Source: Microvirga aerilata (GTDB lineage Bacteria > Pseudomonadota > Alphaproteobacteria > Rhizobiales > Beijerinckiaceae). From it: a stretch of DNA of 64,000 nt. Below the pieces are notes generated by a model. That model ran no database searches. It saw only the letters and a program-made list of their open reading frames with translations, and was not told the origin of the DNA. The stretch's first letter is position 1. The number at the start of each line of letters is the position of its first letter. Below are positions 9,461 through 20,086 of the stretch, in pieces. The stretch spans positions 1 through 64,000 of the forward strand of contig NZ_JAEQMY010000001.1 of assembly GCF_016743775.1 (NCBI RefSeq), read 5' to 3'. The position numbers were made by a program, and so were the translations under genes.

Positions 9461-10269
9461 TATCCCGCCGAACTGACCGGATCGCGAGGGGTACAGATCG
9501 CCCGATCCTTGCCTTCGCGAATGAAATCGAGGATCTCGTGCACGAAGGGATGATCGTCGAATTCCCCGGCAACATCCTCGACCCGCTCGGATAAGGTGCC
9601 CTCATCGGCGAAGAGCAGGCGATAAGCGCGGCGGATGTCATGGATCTGCTCGCGGGTAAAGCCGCGGCGGCGCAGGCCGATGATGTTGAGGCCGGCCAGA
9701 TGCGCCCGGTTGCCCATGGCCATGCCATAGGGGATCAGGTCGTTCTCCAGGCCCGACATGCCTCCCACGAAAGCGTGGGATCCAACGCGGGCAAACTGGA
9801 TGACGGCGGAGCCGCCGCCGAAGATCACGAAGTTGCCCACCGTGACGTGGCCGGCCAACATCACGTTGTTGGACAGGATGCAGTCGCTGCCGACCTTTGT
9901 GTCGTGCCCCACATGGGAGCCTGCAAGAAACGTGCAGCGGTCGCCGATCACGGTGCGCAGGCCGCCGCCTTCGGTGCCGGGATTCATGGTCACGCCTTCG
10001 CGGATCATGCAATCGGCACCGATCTCAAGGGTCGAGGCTTCGCCCCGGTACTTCAGGTCCTGCGGGATATGCCCGATGGAGGCGAAGGGAAAAATCCGTG
10101 TGCGGGCGCCGATGGTCGTACGCCCCGCCAGGGCGACATGGCTGAGAAGCTGGCAGCCATCGCCGAGTTCGACTTCCGGGCCAACGGTGCAAAACGGGCC
10201 GATCTTGACCCCTGCGCCGATCTTTGCGCCGTCTTCCACGACGGCGCTTGGATGAATTACCGTTTCCAT
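9460..10269 (-). CDS. lpxA: UDP-N-acetylglucosamine O-acyltransferase
   Basis: It catalyses the first step of lipid A synthesis, transferring an R-3-hydroxyacyl chain from ACP to UDP-GlcNAc. The 269-aa protein consists of hexapeptide repeats (IHPSAVVEDGAKIGAGVKIG onward) forming a left-handed beta helix, then a helical C-terminal domain. The ATG at 10269 overlaps the fabZ stop (TGATG). An apparent upstream extension of the frame lies inside fabZ and is not homologous. Confidence 0.96.
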   Translation of the reverse strand: METVIHPSAVVEDGAKIGAGVKIGPFCTVGPEVELGDGCQLLSHVALAGRTTIGARTRIFPFASIGHIPQDLKYRGEASTLEIGADCMIREGVTMNPGTEGGGLRTVIGDRCTFLAGSHVGHDTKVGSDCILSNNVMLAGHVTVGNFVIFGGGSAVIQFARVGSHAFVGGMSGLENDLIPYGMAMGNRAHLAGLNIIGLRRRGFTREQIHDIRRAYRLLFADEGTLSERVEDVAGEFDDHPFVHEILDFIREGKDRAICTPRDPVSSAG

Positions 10270-10733
10270 CAGTCGTTCACCAGCATGGCGCTGACCTCGG
10301 CCTCGCAGACGAGAACGCCGTCGACCTTCGCCTCGCCCTTGTACCACCACATGTTGCGGCGGTTGTTCAGCTTGCGCATGTGGAACTCGACCCTGTCGCC
10401 CGGCTCCACAGGCTTGCGGAACTTCACTTTGTCGATTGTCATGAAGTATACCTGCTTCGGCTTGGCCTGCTGCGCCATCTTCGCCTTCACGCAGATGGCA
10501 CCCGCAGTCTGAGCCATCGCCTCGATCAGGAACACGCCCGGGAAGATCGGGCGGGAGGGGAAATGGCCCGTGAATTGTGGCTCATTGAAGGTGACGTTCT
10601 TGATGCCGATGCATGAATTGTCGCCGTCGATTTCGATGATCTTATCGACCAGCAGGAAGGGATACCGGTGCGGCAGGAGCTCCAGGATCTCCATGATATC
10701 GGCGGTTTGAAGCGTGGTGGCCGCTTCGGACAT
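10269..10733 (-). CDS. fabZ: 3-hydroxyacyl-ACP dehydratase FabZ
   Basis: It dehydrates 3-hydroxyacyl-ACP in fatty acid elongation and competes with LpxA/LpxD for the same acyl donors, which explains its place between them. It is a single hot-dog domain of 154 aa. The catalytic pair is His57 (TGHFPS) and Glu71 (FLIEAMAQ), spaced 14 residues apart as in E. coli. It lies 40 nt downstream of lpxD and its stop overlaps the lpxA start by 1 nt. Confidence 0.96.
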   Translation of the reverse strand: MSEAATTLQTADIMEILELLPHRYPFLLVDKIIEIDGDNSCIGIKNVTFNEPQFTGHFPSRPIFPGVFLIEAMAQTAGAICVKAKMAQQAKPKQVYFMTIDKVKFRKPVEPGDRVEFHMRKLNNRRNMWWYKGEAKVDGVLVCEAEVSAMLVND

Positions 10734-10773
10734 GACGTGAACTCCGGACGGTAATTGATGCCTTCAACGAACG

Positions 10774-11838
10774 TTATGAAGACGCTTCGTCGTCTTTGGC
10801 GGAATCGCCCTGGGATGCAAGCTTTTTCAGGGCCGTGATCTCGCGGAACCATTCCCGCATGGGACGGGCCGGGATGCCGCCCCAGCGGGCGCCGGGCGGA
10901 ACATCGCCGTTGACGCCGCTGGTCGCGGCGATCTGGGCGCCCATGCCGATCCGCACATGGCCTTTCACCGCCACCTGACCGCCGATGGCAACATAGTCCT
11001 CGATCGTCGTGGAGCCGGCGATGCCGACCTGGGCCACAATCACGCAATGGCGCCCGATGACCACGTTGTGAGCAATCTGGACGAGATTGTCGATCTTCGT
11101 GCCTTCGCCGATCACCGTATCCCGGCTTGCACCACGGTCGACCGTAGTGTTGGCCCCGATCTCCACATCGTCCTGGATGATCACCCGCCCGACCTGCGGC
11201 ACCTTCAGATGCCCCTGCGGCCCCATGGCGAAGCCGAACCCATCCTGTCCGATGCGGACCCCTGGATGAAGGATGACCCGGTTGCCGAGGAAGGCATGGA
11301 TCACGGACACCTGGGCGGCAAGGGAGCAGTCGCGACCGATCTTGACATGGGGGCCGATGACCGAGTGCGCCCCGATCAGGGTTCCCGAGCCGATTTCGGC
11401 GTAGGGCCCGATCACCGCGCCGGGATCGACCCGGACCCCATGCTCCAGCCGCGCGGATGGATGAACGAAGGAACCGGGAGAGATCCCTGTCGCCGCAAAG
11501 GCGGATTCCGGCCGCATGGCCGATGGAAACAGGATCGCGAGGGCCTGAGCGAAGACCCTATAGGCCTGTGGGGTGACGATGGCGATGGTCTGAGCGGGCA
11601 CCTTTGCGGCGTAGCGCGGCGTGACGAGGCACGCGGCAGCCCGTGTGGTCCCAAGAGCCCCCACATAAGCGGGGTTGTCCATATAGGCGAGGTCGCCGGT
11701 GCCGGCGCTCTCCAAGGGAGCGACGCCGCGAAGCAAAAGCTCCCCGTCGGTACCGTCGGGGAGCGTTGCGTTCGCCATCTCCGCCACCTGACGCAAGTTC
11801 AACGTCTGGCTCTGCGGGAAGAAGTTTGATTCTGCCAT
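10774..11838 (-). CDS. lpxD: UDP-3-O-acylglucosamine N-acyltransferase
   Basis: It adds the second hydroxyacyl chain to UDP-3-O-acylglucosamine in lipid A synthesis. The 354-aa protein has an N-terminal uridine-binding domain ([17 protein letters not shown] onward) and a long hexapeptide-repeat beta helix. The start at 11838 is chosen by homology. Unusually, the T-run of a terminator-like hairpin (11850-11871) ends only about 3 nt before this ATG and no clear Shine-Dalgarno motif is seen, so expression may be limited by attenuation or need read-through from bamA. Confidence 0.95.
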   Translation of the reverse strand: MAESNFFPQSQTLNLRQVAEMANATLPDGTDGELLLRGVAPLESAGTGDLAYMDNPAYVGALGTTRAAACLVTPRYAAKVPAQTIAIVTPQAYRVFAQALAILFPSAMRPESAFAATGISPGSFVHPSARLEHGVRVDPGAVIGPYAEIGSGTLIGAHSVIGPHVKIGRDCSLAAQVSVIHAFLGNRVILHPGVRIGQDGFGFAMGPQGHLKVPQVGRVIIQDDVEIGANTTVDRGASRDTVIGEGTKIDNLVQIAHNVVIGRHCVIVAQVGIAGSTTIEDYVAIGGQVAVKGHVRIGMGAQIAATSGVNGDVPPGARWGGIPARPMREWFREITALKKLASQGDSAKDDEASS

Positions 11839-11840
11839 GA

Positions 11841-11871
11841 ATAAAAAGTGAGGGCGCCTTGAGGCGCCCTC
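11841..11871 (-). terminator. Terminator-like hairpin abutting the lpxD start
   Basis: On the minus strand, just after the bamA stop, a perfect 9-bp stem (11863-11871 with 11850-11858) and a 4-nt loop is followed by ACTTTTTATTC and then the lpxD ATG. It has all parts of an intrinsic terminator or attenuator between bamA and lpxD. Confidence 0.75.
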
Positions 11872-11876
11872 CCCGA

Positions 11877-14258
11877 TTAGAAGCGTGTGCCGCCCGAGAA
11901 GCGGAAGGCTTGGGTGCGGTCGCCGCCGTACCGGTTGCCATTGGCATCCACAAGGCCCTCTTCCTTGGAGAGTGCAACCGCGTAGTCGAACCGGATCGGG
12001 CCGAGCGGTGAGCTCCAAAGGAGCGAGGCACCCACGGAGGAGCGGAGCTTCTCGCTGTCGAGAACCCGGATGCAGTTCTGAGGCGTGTCACCCTGCGGAA
12101 CGCAGTTGTCCAAGGGATCGAGGATGCTGCCGCCGCCGATGTTGAAGGTCGTCGGACCCTCATAGCCGAAGAGCGTACCGGCATCAGCGAAGACAGCGCC
12201 CTTCAGGCCCAGCTCACGAGGCAGGAGTGGGATCGGGAACTGCACCTCGACCGAGCCAGCAAAGTAGGTGGTGCCGCCGATGGCGTTCGCACGGCTGTCC
12301 AGGCTCGACACGTCCCGCGGGCCAAGGCCGTTGGTGGCGAAGCCGCGAACCAGGGATGGACCCATGAAGAAGTGGTCGATGATGCGCAGATCGCCGCCGT
12401 TTCCATCATTGTCGCCGCCGAGACCCATGATGTGGCCGCCCTGGACGCGGGCGATACCGACAACATCCTCGAACAGCTCATGGTAGTAGCGAGCGTCACC
12501 CGTCATACGGAAGTAACGCGAGTCGCCGCCCAGACCTGCGAAGTCGGTCTTCACCTCGGCATAGAAGCCGTTGCGTGGATCGCGTGTGCTGTCGAGGGTG
12601 TTATAGTTGAACGTCAGGCCCGCAAGGGAGGTGAGGCTTTCACCCTGGGATTCCTTGATCGCCAGAGATGCTTCGCCGTTGCCTTCGCAGAACGCGCGGC
12701 TCGCAATTCCTGCGCTGTTAACCACCGTATAGCCCGGAATCGGCGCCGAGCAGTCGTTGAACGGCTGATCCTCGTCGTTCGGGATCTCCAGTTCCTGCTG
12801 GTACAGCGAGTAGCGCGCCGTGATGGTGAACTGCTCGGTGAACGGAAGGCCGAGGCGCAACTGACCGCCGGTCATGCGGTTCTCGTAACGGGAATACCGG
12901 GTCTGATCGCTGAACTTCGAGAACAGGTCGATACCCGCCGACATCCGGTAGCCGAGGAAATACGGCTCGGTGAACGAGAAGTCGATGCCGTGGCTGCGCT
13001 GGCCGAGCTGGCCCGCCAGGCGGACGTACTGGCCACGGCCGAGGAAGTTGGTCTCGGTCACGGAGACTTCACCGATGAAGCCGTCAGCCGTCGAGTAGCC
13101 GCCGGAGATCGAGAACGCGCCGGTGGACTGATCCTCCACATCCACGTTCACGACCACGCGGTCGGCCGAGGAGCCGGGCTCGTTCGAGATGCGAACGCGC
13201 TTGAAGTAACCGAGGTTGTTCAGGCGGCGCTCGGCGCGGTCGACGAGAACCTGATTGTAGGCATCACCCTCGCCGAGCTCGAACTCACGGCGCACAACGT
13301 AGTCACGGGTGCGGCTGTTGCCGCGCACGTTGATCCGCTCGATGTAGATCCGCGGACCTTCCTCGATCACGTAGCCGAGATTGATGGTGCGGGTCGAAGG
13401 ATCCCGCGTTCCGACAGGGCGAACCTGAACGAAGGGGTTCCCCTGGCGGGCGACGTTTGTGGTAACGGCCTGAACCGACCGCTCGACCGCCTCGGCATTG
13501 TAGACCGCGCCGGCCGAAGTCGTGACGCCCCTGCGGACAGCCTCGGCGTCAACCCCGGGAAGACGGGAATCGACGCTGACATTACCGACCCGGTACTGCT
13601 CGCCCTCTTCCACCGCGATGGTGATGATGTAGCCGCCCCCCGTGGGATCGAACTGCACATCGCTGGAGACGACCCGGAAATCGGCATAGCCGTTCTTAAG
13701 GTAGTAGCGGCGGATCAGCTCAAGGTCGGCCGCGATCCGGTCCGGATCGTAAAGGTCGGTGCTCTTGAGGAAGCTCAGAAGGTTCGTCTCGGTGGTCTGC
13801 ATGACACCACGCAGACGGCCGGAGGAAACCTGGTTGTTGCCGACGAAGCGGATTTCCTTCACGCCGGTCTTGTCGCCTTCGACGACCGTATAGACCACGT
13901 CGACGGTGCCGTTCGGAAGATCGACCACGCGAGGGGTCACCTGGGCGAGGCCCCGGCCCGAGCGGCGGTAGATCTCCAGGATTCGCTGGACGTCGGCGTC
14001 GACGGCGGCCTGGTTGTAGGGCGCCCGGGCGCGGGCCTGAAGCTCGCCCTCGATCAGCGCCTTCTCGACCCTGTTGTTGCCCTCGATCACCACGCGGTTG
14101 ACGACAGGCCCCTGGGCGGCGAAAGCCCGGCGCGCCCTGGAAGACGCCTGCTGTGCAAAGGTGCTCTCCGCAGCAGTCAGTCCAGCCATCAGCGCGCTGA
14201 TTGCGATAACTGCGGTGGTAGCCGGCTTTTTCCGGCGAGGCGTGGTCGTCGACATCAT
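11877..14258 (-). CDS. bamA: Outer membrane protein assembly factor BamA
   Basis: It is the central beta-barrel of the BAM complex, which inserts outer membrane proteins. It has about 793 aa: a signal peptide (hydrophobic segment around residues 16-36, ending in TFAQQA), five POTRA-like repeats over about residues 50-430, and a C-terminal Omp85 barrel ending in phenylalanine (SGGTRF). The frame opens with TTG ATG ATG; I use the first ATG. The gene order rseP-bamA-lpxD links protein and lipid A export to the outer membrane, as in many proteobacteria. The partner lipoprotein gene bamE is at 55405. Confidence 0.96.
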   Translation of the reverse strand: MMSTTTPRRKKPATTAVIAISALMAGLTAAESTFAQQASSRARRAFAAQGPVVNRVVIEGNNRVEKALIEGELQARARAPYNQAAVDADVQRILEIYRRSGRGLAQVTPRVVDLPNGTVDVVYTVVEGDKTGVKEIRFVGNNQVSSGRLRGVMQTTETNLLSFLKSTDLYDPDRIAADLELIRRYYLKNGYADFRVVSSDVQFDPTGGGYIITIAVEEGEQYRVGNVSVDSRLPGVDAEAVRRGVTTSAGAVYNAEAVERSVQAVTTNVARQGNPFVQVRPVGTRDPSTRTINLGYVIEEGPRIYIERINVRGNSRTRDYVVRREFELGEGDAYNQVLVDRAERRLNNLGYFKRVRISNEPGSSADRVVVNVDVEDQSTGAFSISGGYSTADGFIGEVSVTETNFLGRGQYVRLAGQLGQRSHGIDFSFTEPYFLGYRMSAGIDLFSKFSDQTRYSRYENRMTGGQLRLGLPFTEQFTITARYSLYQQELEIPNDEDQPFNDCSAPIPGYTVVNSAGIASRAFCEGNGEASLAIKESQGESLTSLAGLTFNYNTLDSTRDPRNGFYAEVKTDFAGLGGDSRYFRMTGDARYYHELFEDVVGIARVQGGHIMGLGGDNDGNGGDLRIIDHFFMGPSLVRGFATNGLGPRDVSSLDSRANAIGGTTYFAGSVEVQFPIPLLPRELGLKGAVFADAGTLFGYEGPTTFNIGGGSILDPLDNCVPQGDTPQNCIRVLDSEKLRSSVGASLLWSSPLGPIRFDYAVALSKEEGLVDANGNRYGGDRTQAFRFSGGTRF

Positions 14259-14425
14259 CAACTGGCCCGTTTCTTTAATCTTCTGTCCAAAGCGGGGTGC
14301 CCCGCCGGCTGGAGACGAGTGCCCCCAACCTTATCCATGTGGACCCGCTTGTACAAACTTTAGCCGTTATTGCAAACGGCACATCCACAACACAGTACCA
14401 ATTTTTGCCCGGCGTGGCGTCCTTG

Positions 14426-15589
14426 TCACGATCCCTGGGCCATAAAACTGGTGCCAAGGTGAACAAGATCATTCCAAGTGGCGAAAAGCATGAGCATTCC
14501 CACCAGGGCAAAACCGATTCTGAAGCCGATTTCCTGGGCTTTCTCGCTCAGGGGCCGGCCGCGAACCGCCTCAATGGCATAAAACAGAAGATGGCCGCCA
14601 TCCAGGAGCGGAATGGGAAATAGGTTAATGAGACCTATCGAGACCGACATGAAGCCGATCAGGCTGACCAGGCTGTAGACCCCGCCCACATCGAAGGCGG
14701 TGCCGGACGCCCTGGCGATTCCGATGGGCCCCGAGAGCTGATCCGCCGATTCCCACCCCATCACCAGCCGGCGGATGAAATTGATGGTGCGCTCGACGAG
14801 ATTCCAGGTCTCGACCGCGGCCGCCTTGATTGCTCCCAGAGGCGAATAGGACAGCCGCTTGATCGCCGAGGGATCGCGGGAGGCTTCCACGCCCAGTAGG
14901 CCGATGCGCTGCTTGCCGAAGGGGCTCGTCCTCTCGACGAAATTGGGCGTTGCCGTCAGGGGAACGGTCTCCCCGTTGCGCTCCACCGTGAACGCCAGGG
15001 GCTCGCCGGCGCTGGAGCTTACGATGAGCTGCATATCAGCGAAGGTCTCGATGCGCCTGCCCTCAACCGTCAGGATGAGGTCCTTGGGCTGGAAGCCGGC
15101 CTTCTCGGCAGCGCTTCCGGGCTGGACCGCCTCGATCCGCGGCTCCAGGACCTGACGTCCGTTGAAATAGTTGAAACCGGCGAAGATCGCGATGGCCAGG
15201 ATGAAGTTGGCAATCGGACCTGCCGCGACGATGGCCGCTCGTTTCGCCACGTTCTGATGGGGAAAACTGATTGCGCGCTCCGCGGCAGGCATTCTGTTCA
15301 CGTCGTCATGGTTCGGAACGCTGGCTGCGTTGAGGTCGCCCACGAACTTCACGTAACCGCCGAGGGGAATCGCGGCGAGCCGCCAACGGGTGCCTTTCCG
15401 GTCCGTCCAGCCGAACAGTTCCCGTCCAAAGCCGATCGAAAAGGTGGTGACACCCACGCCACAGAGCCGCCCTACCCAGAAGTGGCCGAATTCGTGAACG
15501 AACACGACCACCGTGAGAACCACCAGAAAGGAGATCAGGGTCAGGAACAGGGAGCCTGTCGCACCGCTGATCGTCGTGAGAAAGTCCAT
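14426..15589 (-). CDS. rseP: RseP/RIP site-2 zinc metalloprotease
   Basis: It is an inner-membrane protease that cleaves transmembrane substrates such as anti-sigma factors or signal-peptide remnants. It has 387 aa. Zinc-binding HEFGH is at residues 32-36 in the first membrane span, a PDZ domain lies near residues 125-200, and the third zinc ligand region NLFPIPLLDGGH sits in a C-terminal span. It is followed after 164 bp by bamA. That gap may hold the bamA promoter; I saw no convincing one. Confidence 0.95.
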   Translation of the reverse strand: MDFLTTISGATGSLFLTLISFLVVLTVVVFVHEFGHFWVGRLCGVGVTTFSIGFGRELFGWTDRKGTRWRLAAIPLGGYVKFVGDLNAASVPNHDDVNRMPAAERAISFPHQNVAKRAAIVAAGPIANFILAIAIFAGFNYFNGRQVLEPRIEAVQPGSAAEKAGFQPKDLILTVEGRRIETFADMQLIVSSSAGEPLAFTVERNGETVPLTATPNFVERTSPFGKQRIGLLGVEASRDPSAIKRLSYSPLGAIKAAAVETWNLVERTINFIRRLVMGWESADQLSGPIGIARASGTAFDVGGVYSLVSLIGFMSVSIGLINLFPIPLLDGGHLLFYAIEAVRGRPLSEKAQEIGFRIGFALVGMLMLFATWNDLVHLGTSFMAQGS

Positions 15590-15632
15590 TGTCGTCCCTT
15601 TCGCGCTCTTTCAAGAGCTGCGTTGCATATAT

Positions 15633-16793
15633 CTAGGCCGGAATGAGCTGCCGTGCCGCCCTTCGAGCCTCCTGATCGATAGCCAGAGCATCCGCAACGG
15701 TCGCCGGTGCCGCCATGGCTCTTCCCGAAAAGGTCGAGCAGATGCTGCCAACCATTTCCGAAATATCATAGAATCCAATCCTGCCCGCCATGTAGGCCTC
15801 GACGGCGATTTCGTTGGCGGCATTCAGGATCGTCGGCAGGGCTCCCCCGGCCTTGAGGGCCGCCTTCGCCAGAGAGAGGCACGGGAAACGTGCCTCGTCA
15901 GGCCGCTCGAAGCTTAAACGGCCAATCGCGGCAAGATCGAGACGGGGCAGGCTCATGCGCAGACGGCCCTGATCTCGGAGCGCATTGGCGATGGGAACCT
16001 TCATGTCCGGTAGAGCAAGGCCCGCTGTTAGGGCGCCGTCGCTCCACTGGACAAGCCCGTGAACGATCGCCTCGGGATGCACCAGGACATCGAGGCGCTC
16101 CGCCTCCAGCTCAAAAAGATGATGAGCTTCAATGAGTTCGAGGCCCTTGTTCATCAAAGTGGCGGAATCGATGTTGATCTTCGATCCCATCGACCAGACC
16201 GGATGGGCCGAGGCTTCCTTGGCGCTGGCTCTCGCAATGCGCTCTCGGGACCAGGTCCGGAAGGGGCCGCCTGTGGCGGTGATGACCGCCTTTTCCACAT
16301 CTCCATTGCGGCCGGCGGCAAGCGCCTGGTCCAGCGCGTTGTGCTCGGAGTCGACAGGCATGATCTCGACGCCGAGACGGCGCGCATCGGCCATGAAGGC
16401 AGCACCCGCGCAGACAAGGCTCTCCTTGTTGGCAAGGGCGATGCGCCTGCCCGGCTTCAGGGCCGCATGGGTGGGTGCCAATCCCGCGGTTCCGCTGATG
16501 GCGGCAAGAACCGTGTCGGCCTCACGCTCCACCGCCTCCAGAACCGCGGACGAGCCTGCGCCGCATTCGATTCCGGTGCCCGAGAGCGCCTGCTTCAGGG
16601 CTCCGCCTCCGCTCTCGTCGGCCAAGGCTGCGAACTTGGCTCCAAGGCGACGGGCAATCTCCGCCAGGGCGCCGGCATCGCGCCCCCCCACAACCGCCTC
16701 GACGCGAAGCTCCTCCCCGTGGGCCAAGACCACGTCTGCGGTGGAGCGGCCGACCGAACCTGTCGCCCCAAGGATCGTAAGAGAACGGACCAT
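15633..16793 (-). CDS. dxr: 1-deoxy-D-xylulose 5-phosphate reductoisomerase
   Basis: It commits carbon to the MEP isoprenoid pathway using NADPH and a divalent metal. The 386-aa protein has the NADPH-binding GATGSVG at residues 9-15, KESLV at 123-127 and metal-binding Asp148-Ser-Glu150 in MPVDSEHNA. It sits between cdsA and rseP, 6 nt after cdsA ends, so it is likely cotranscribed. Its product feeds the nearby uppS. Confidence 0.97.
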   Translation of the reverse strand: MVRSLTILGATGSVGRSTADVVLAHGEELRVEAVVGGRDAGALAEIARRLGAKFAALADESGGGALKQALSGTGIECGAGSSAVLEAVEREADTVLAAISGTAGLAPTHAALKPGRRIALANKESLVCAGAAFMADARRLGVEIMPVDSEHNALDQALAAGRNGDVEKAVITATGGPFRTWSRERIARASAKEASAHPVWSMGSKINIDSATLMNKGLELIEAHHLFELEAERLDVLVHPEAIVHGLVQWSDGALTAGLALPDMKVPIANALRDQGRLRMSLPRLDLAAIGRLSFERPDEARFPCLSLAKAALKAGGALPTILNAANEIAVEAYMAGRIGFYDISEMVGSICSTFSGRAMAAPATVADALAIDQEARRAARQLIPA

Positions 16794-16799
16794 CGAAAA

Positions 16800-17660
16800 T
16801 TATGCCGCGAGAGGAATGGTAAGGAGAACGACCGCCATAATGAGGCACACGGCCCAGAATCCGTCGAGCCGATCCATCACGCCCCCGTGCCCTGGGATGA
16901 GGTGGCTCGAGTCCTTGACGTCGCAATGGCGCTTGAGCGCCGATTCGCCCAGGTCGCCAGCCTGGCTTGCGACCGATGCGACAACCGACAGAACGGCGGT
17001 GCCGAACAGCCCGAAGGGCAGGCTGAGGCCGAACCGCTGGCCGCTCCAAGCCACAAGAAGGCCGCTGAGGGTTGCGGCGAACACTCCGCCCATAAAGCCG
17101 GACCAGGTCTTTTTGGGGCTGATCGCAGGGCAGAGCTTCGGCCCACCGAGAGCGCGTCCGGTGAAATAGGCGGCGACGTCGGTTGCCCAGACGACGGCAA
17201 ACATCCAAAGGAGGCCGAGAATGCCAAGATCGGGGTGAGCCCGCACGATCGGCGGGATGAGGACGATCAACGCCGCGTAAACGAAACCCGAAGCTGTCCA
17301 CAGCTTGCTGGAGGTGCCGCGCGCGAGGAGGGAGCCTCCTGCAGCCAGCACGACACCAGCGGTGGCCCACGGGCCGAAGCCCGCATCGGTCAGCAGCGGA
17401 ACCATCAGGGCCGCCAAGCCGAGGCCCAAAAGCCCCTGCACCGGACGGCGCGGCGCGACCCCGATCATATCGGTCCACTCGACCATGATGGCAATGCCGG
17501 CGGCCAGCCAGAACAGGGCGAAGGCCCAGCCCCCCTGATAAGCCGTCAGGAGGGCCACGGCGGCCATTGCGAGGGCGGAGAGCACTCGCGTCGTCAGTTC
17601 CTTGGAAGGCGCCGACTTGGAGTTGGATGGCAAGGAGGAGCCTTCGTCCGCAACCATCAT
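16800..17660 (-). CDS. cdsA: Phosphatidate cytidylyltransferase
   Basis: It makes CDP-diacylglycerol from phosphatidic acid and CTP for phospholipid synthesis. The 286-aa protein has many hydrophobic segments. The C-terminal signature region runs SVVASVASQAGDLGESALKR and then KDSSHLIPGHGGVMDRLDGF. Its ATG overlaps the uppS stop (TGATG), indicating coupling. Confidence 0.95.
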   Translation of the reverse strand: MMVADEGSSLPSNSKSAPSKELTTRVLSALAMAAVALLTAYQGGWAFALFWLAAGIAIMVEWTDMIGVAPRRPVQGLLGLGLAALMVPLLTDAGFGPWATAGVVLAAGGSLLARGTSSKLWTASGFVYAALIVLIPPIVRAHPDLGILGLLWMFAVVWATDVAAYFTGRALGGPKLCPAISPKKTWSGFMGGVFAATLSGLLVAWSGQRFGLSLPFGLFGTAVLSVVASVASQAGDLGESALKRHCDVKDSSHLIPGHGGVMDRLDGFWAVCLIMAVVLLTIPLAA

Positions 17661-18427
17661 CAGCCTGCCCGGGCGCTCAGGCCGCCGAAGCGGCGGTCGC
17701 GCCTGCAGTACTCATCGATGGCGGCCTTGAACGCCGCCTCGTCGAAATCGGGCCAGAAGCAGGGCAGGAAGACGAACTCGGAATAGGCCGTCTGCCATGT
17801 CAGGAAGTTCGAGACCCGCTGCTCGCCTGACGTGCGGATGACCAGATCTGGGTCGGGAACGCCATAGGTGTCGAGGGCTGCTCCGATGGTGTCCATGTCG
17901 ATGGAGGCCGGATCGAGGGTACCGTCCTTCACCTTCTGCGCAAGAGCCCGCATGGCGCCGGCGATCTCCTGGCGTCCGCCATAGTTGAAGGCGATAACCA
18001 GGGTCAGGCCCGTATTGGAACGGGTCAGCTGCTCGGCCTCGTCCAGCAGGAGACGGATGTCGGAGGCCAGCCCATCGCGCTCTCCGATGATCCTGACCCG
18101 TATGTTGTTGGCGTGGAGCTCCGCCAGATCATGCCGGACGAAGCGCTTGAGAAGCCCCATGAGGTCGGAGACCTCCTGGGCGGGACGGCGCCAGTTCTCT
18201 GCCGAGAAGCTGTAGACCGTCAGATACCGGATCCCGAGATCGCCAGCCGTGCGCACGGCGCGCCGGATCGCCTCGACTCCCCGCCGGTGCCCCTCGAAGC
18301 GAGGCAGGCCCCGCTGAGCGGCCCACCGCCCGTTTCCATCCATGATGATGGCGACATGGGCCGGCATCCCCTCGCCTGCTTCCTTGCAGGCAAAGCCTGG
18401 GACCGACCGTTTGGCTTCGCCGCTCAT
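17660..18427 (-). CDS. uppS: Undecaprenyl diphosphate synthase
   Basis: It extends farnesyl diphosphate with isopentenyl units in cis configuration to make the C55 lipid carrier for peptidoglycan and LPS. The 255-aa protein has the active-site motif IMDGNGRWA with Asp30, and [11 protein letters not shown] further on. An N-terminal tail of about 20 residues precedes the core ([15 protein letters not shown]), and the internal Met21 is an alternative start. Confidence 0.96.
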   Translation of the reverse strand: MSGEAKRSVPGFACKEAGEGMPAHVAIIMDGNGRWAAQRGLPRFEGHRRGVEAIRRAVRTAGDLGIRYLTVYSFSAENWRRPAQEVSDLMGLLKRFVRHDLAELHANNIRVRIIGERDGLASDIRLLLDEAEQLTRSNTGLTLVIAFNYGGRQEIAGAMRALAQKVKDGTLDPASIDMDTIGAALDTYGVPDPDLVIRTSGEQRVSNFLTWQTAYSEFVFLPCFWPDFDEAAFKAAIDEYCRRDRRFGGLSARAG

Positions 18428-18457
18428 GATATCCTTTTCCGATGCGCGCCTGGAGGA

Positions 18458-19018
18458 TCAGACGTGCATGATTTCCTTTTCCTTAGCCACCAGAATCGTC
18501 TCGATCTCGGCGACGAACTGATCCGTGGCCTTCTGGACCTGGTCGGCATGACGCTTGCCGTCATCCTCGCTGATGGCGCTGTCCTTCTCAAGCCTCTTGA
18601 GCAGGTCGAGGCCGTCGCGACGGACGTGGCGCACAGCAATGCGGGCCTCTTCGGCGTATTTGTGCGCGACCTTCACCATTTCCTTGCGGCGCTGCTCGTT
18701 CATCTCAGGAATGCGCAAGCGGATCACCTGGCCCTCGGTCTGCGGGTTGAGGCCCAGATCCGACTCGCGGATCGCCTTTTCCACGGCGGAAACCATGCCG
18801 CGATCCCAAACCTGCACGCTGAGCAGGCGCGGCTCCGGCACATTGACGGTCGCTACCTGCGTGATCGGCATGGGGGAGCCATAGGCGTCCACCTGAATGG
18901 GATCGAGAAGGTTCGGCGAGGCGCGCCCGGTGCGCAGGCTGCCCAGATCGTTCTTGAAAGCGTTGATGGCGCCCTGCATGCGGCGCTTCACATCGGCGAG
19001 TTCAAAGGTCGTGGCCAT
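18458..19018 (-). CDS. frr: Ribosome recycling factor
   Basis: It works with EF-G to split post-termination ribosomes. The length of 186 aa is typical, and signatures are visible ([12 protein letters not shown] near residues 28-39, [18 protein letters not shown] in the middle). It lies between pyrH and uppS in the common proteobacterial order rpsB-tsf-pyrH-frr-uppS-cdsA-dxr. Confidence 0.97.
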   Translation of the reverse strand: MATTFELADVKRRMQGAINAFKNDLGSLRTGRASPNLLDPIQVDAYGSPMPITQVATVNVPEPRLLSVQVWDRGMVSAVEKAIRESDLGLNPQTEGQVIRLRIPEMNEQRRKEMVKVAHKYAEEARIAVRHVRRDGLDLLKRLEKDSAISEDDGKRHADQVQKATDQFVAEIETILVAKEKEIMHV

Positions 19019-19089
19019 CAGATTTGTCCTTAACGCGAACTATTTAAACGGGCTTACGCTCCACAAGGTCCAGCATCAAGACCCCAGGA

Positions 19090-19803
19090 TCAAGGGGCGA
19101 CCACCGTGGAAGGCACTTTCCCCTGGAGAAGAGCGGTCACGGAGCTCGGAGCGTGAACGGAGCCTACGATGATCGAGAGCTTGTTTTCGCGAGCGAGCGC
19201 GAAGGCTGCGGTGTCCATCACCTTCAGGTCCCGGTTGATGGCCTCGTCATGGGTCAGCTGATCGAAGCGAATCGCGCTCGGGTCCTTCTTGGGATCCGCG
19301 GAATAGACGCCGTCGACCTGGGTGGCTTTCAGGACCGCGTCGCAGCGCAGCTCGGCGGCGCGCAGGACGGCCGCCGTATCGGTGGTGAAGAACGGATTGC
19401 CGGTGCCGCCTGCGAGAACGACCACCTGCCCCTTGTCCAGGTGATGCAAGGCAGGCTGCCGGGCATAGGTTTCGCAGATCGTCGGCATCGAGACCGCCGA
19501 CATGGTGCGCGCAGGGACGCCGGCGGCGTTCAGAGCCGTCTCGATGGCCAGGGAATTCATGACCGTGCCGAGCATGCCCATGGAGTCGGCGGTCGGGCGG
19601 TCGATCCAGCCGGCAGCGCTCATGCGGGCACCTCGGATGATATTGCCTCCGCCGATCACGACGGCGATCTCGAATCCGGCGCGGGTGGCCTGAGCCAGAT
19701 CCTCGGCCAGGGCCGAAAGGATCTGCGAATCGAGCCAATAACCGTCGGGAGCCATCAGGGCCTCACCGGAGAGCTTCACCAGGACGCGCCGGAACTGTGC
19801 CAT
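19090..19803 (-). CDS. pyrH: Uridylate kinase
   Basis: It phosphorylates UMP to UDP for pyrimidine nucleotide synthesis. The 237-aa protein belongs to the amino-acid-kinase fold, with KLSGEAL near the N-terminus, VIGGGNIIRG and a conserved Asp-rich end. The start at 19803 (MAQFRRVLVKLSGE) matches the family; upstream frame extension is not homologous. A terminator after tsf (20046-20073) and a 283-bp gap suggest pyrH has its own promoter. Confidence 0.96.
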   Translation of the reverse strand: MAQFRRVLVKLSGEALMAPDGYWLDSQILSALAEDLAQATRAGFEIAVVIGGGNIIRGARMSAAGWIDRPTADSMGMLGTVMNSLAIETALNAAGVPARTMSAVSMPTICETYARQPALHHLDKGQVVVLAGGTGNPFFTTDTAAVLRAAELRCDAVLKATQVDGVYSADPKKDPSAIRFDQLTHDEAINRDLKVMDTAAFALARENKLSIIVGSVHAPSSVTALLQGKVPSTVVAP

Positions 19804-20045
19804 TGTCGGACCTTTCTTGAGTTTCTCTTTTGTTGAAGCACCGCTTTTTCGCAGAACCTGGGCGGTTTTGGGCCGATGCTCCAAAGGCCTCTATAGAAGC
19901 CTCTCTTCAAGCTCCCGTTCCCGGAAGTGGGCAGCCCCAACCTGGAAGACGTGGGCGTCACCGGCGGGTCCTGGATCATTCCGAGAGGGTCTGGCGACCG
20001 TCTCATGACAGGCAGGGCCCTGCCGGATCCTCTACCCTTCTCATG

Positions 20046-20073
20046 AAAACGGCGGCTGAAGCGCCGCCGTTTT
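20046..20073 (-). terminator. Intrinsic terminator after tsf
   Basis: An 11-bp stem (AAAACGGCGGC at 20046-20056, complement 20063-20073) with a 6-nt loop lies 13 nt beyond the tsf stop. The transcript would end in TTTT. The symmetrical A/T arms mean it could work in both directions. Confidence 0.85.
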
Positions 20074-20086
20074 GCTGATGGCTGAT

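Noticed and set aside
12372..14363. Long plus-strand frame (663 codons) opposite bamA
   Set aside because: It mirrors bamA in a GC-rich genome, has no family motif and no ribosome-binding site; antisense shadow.
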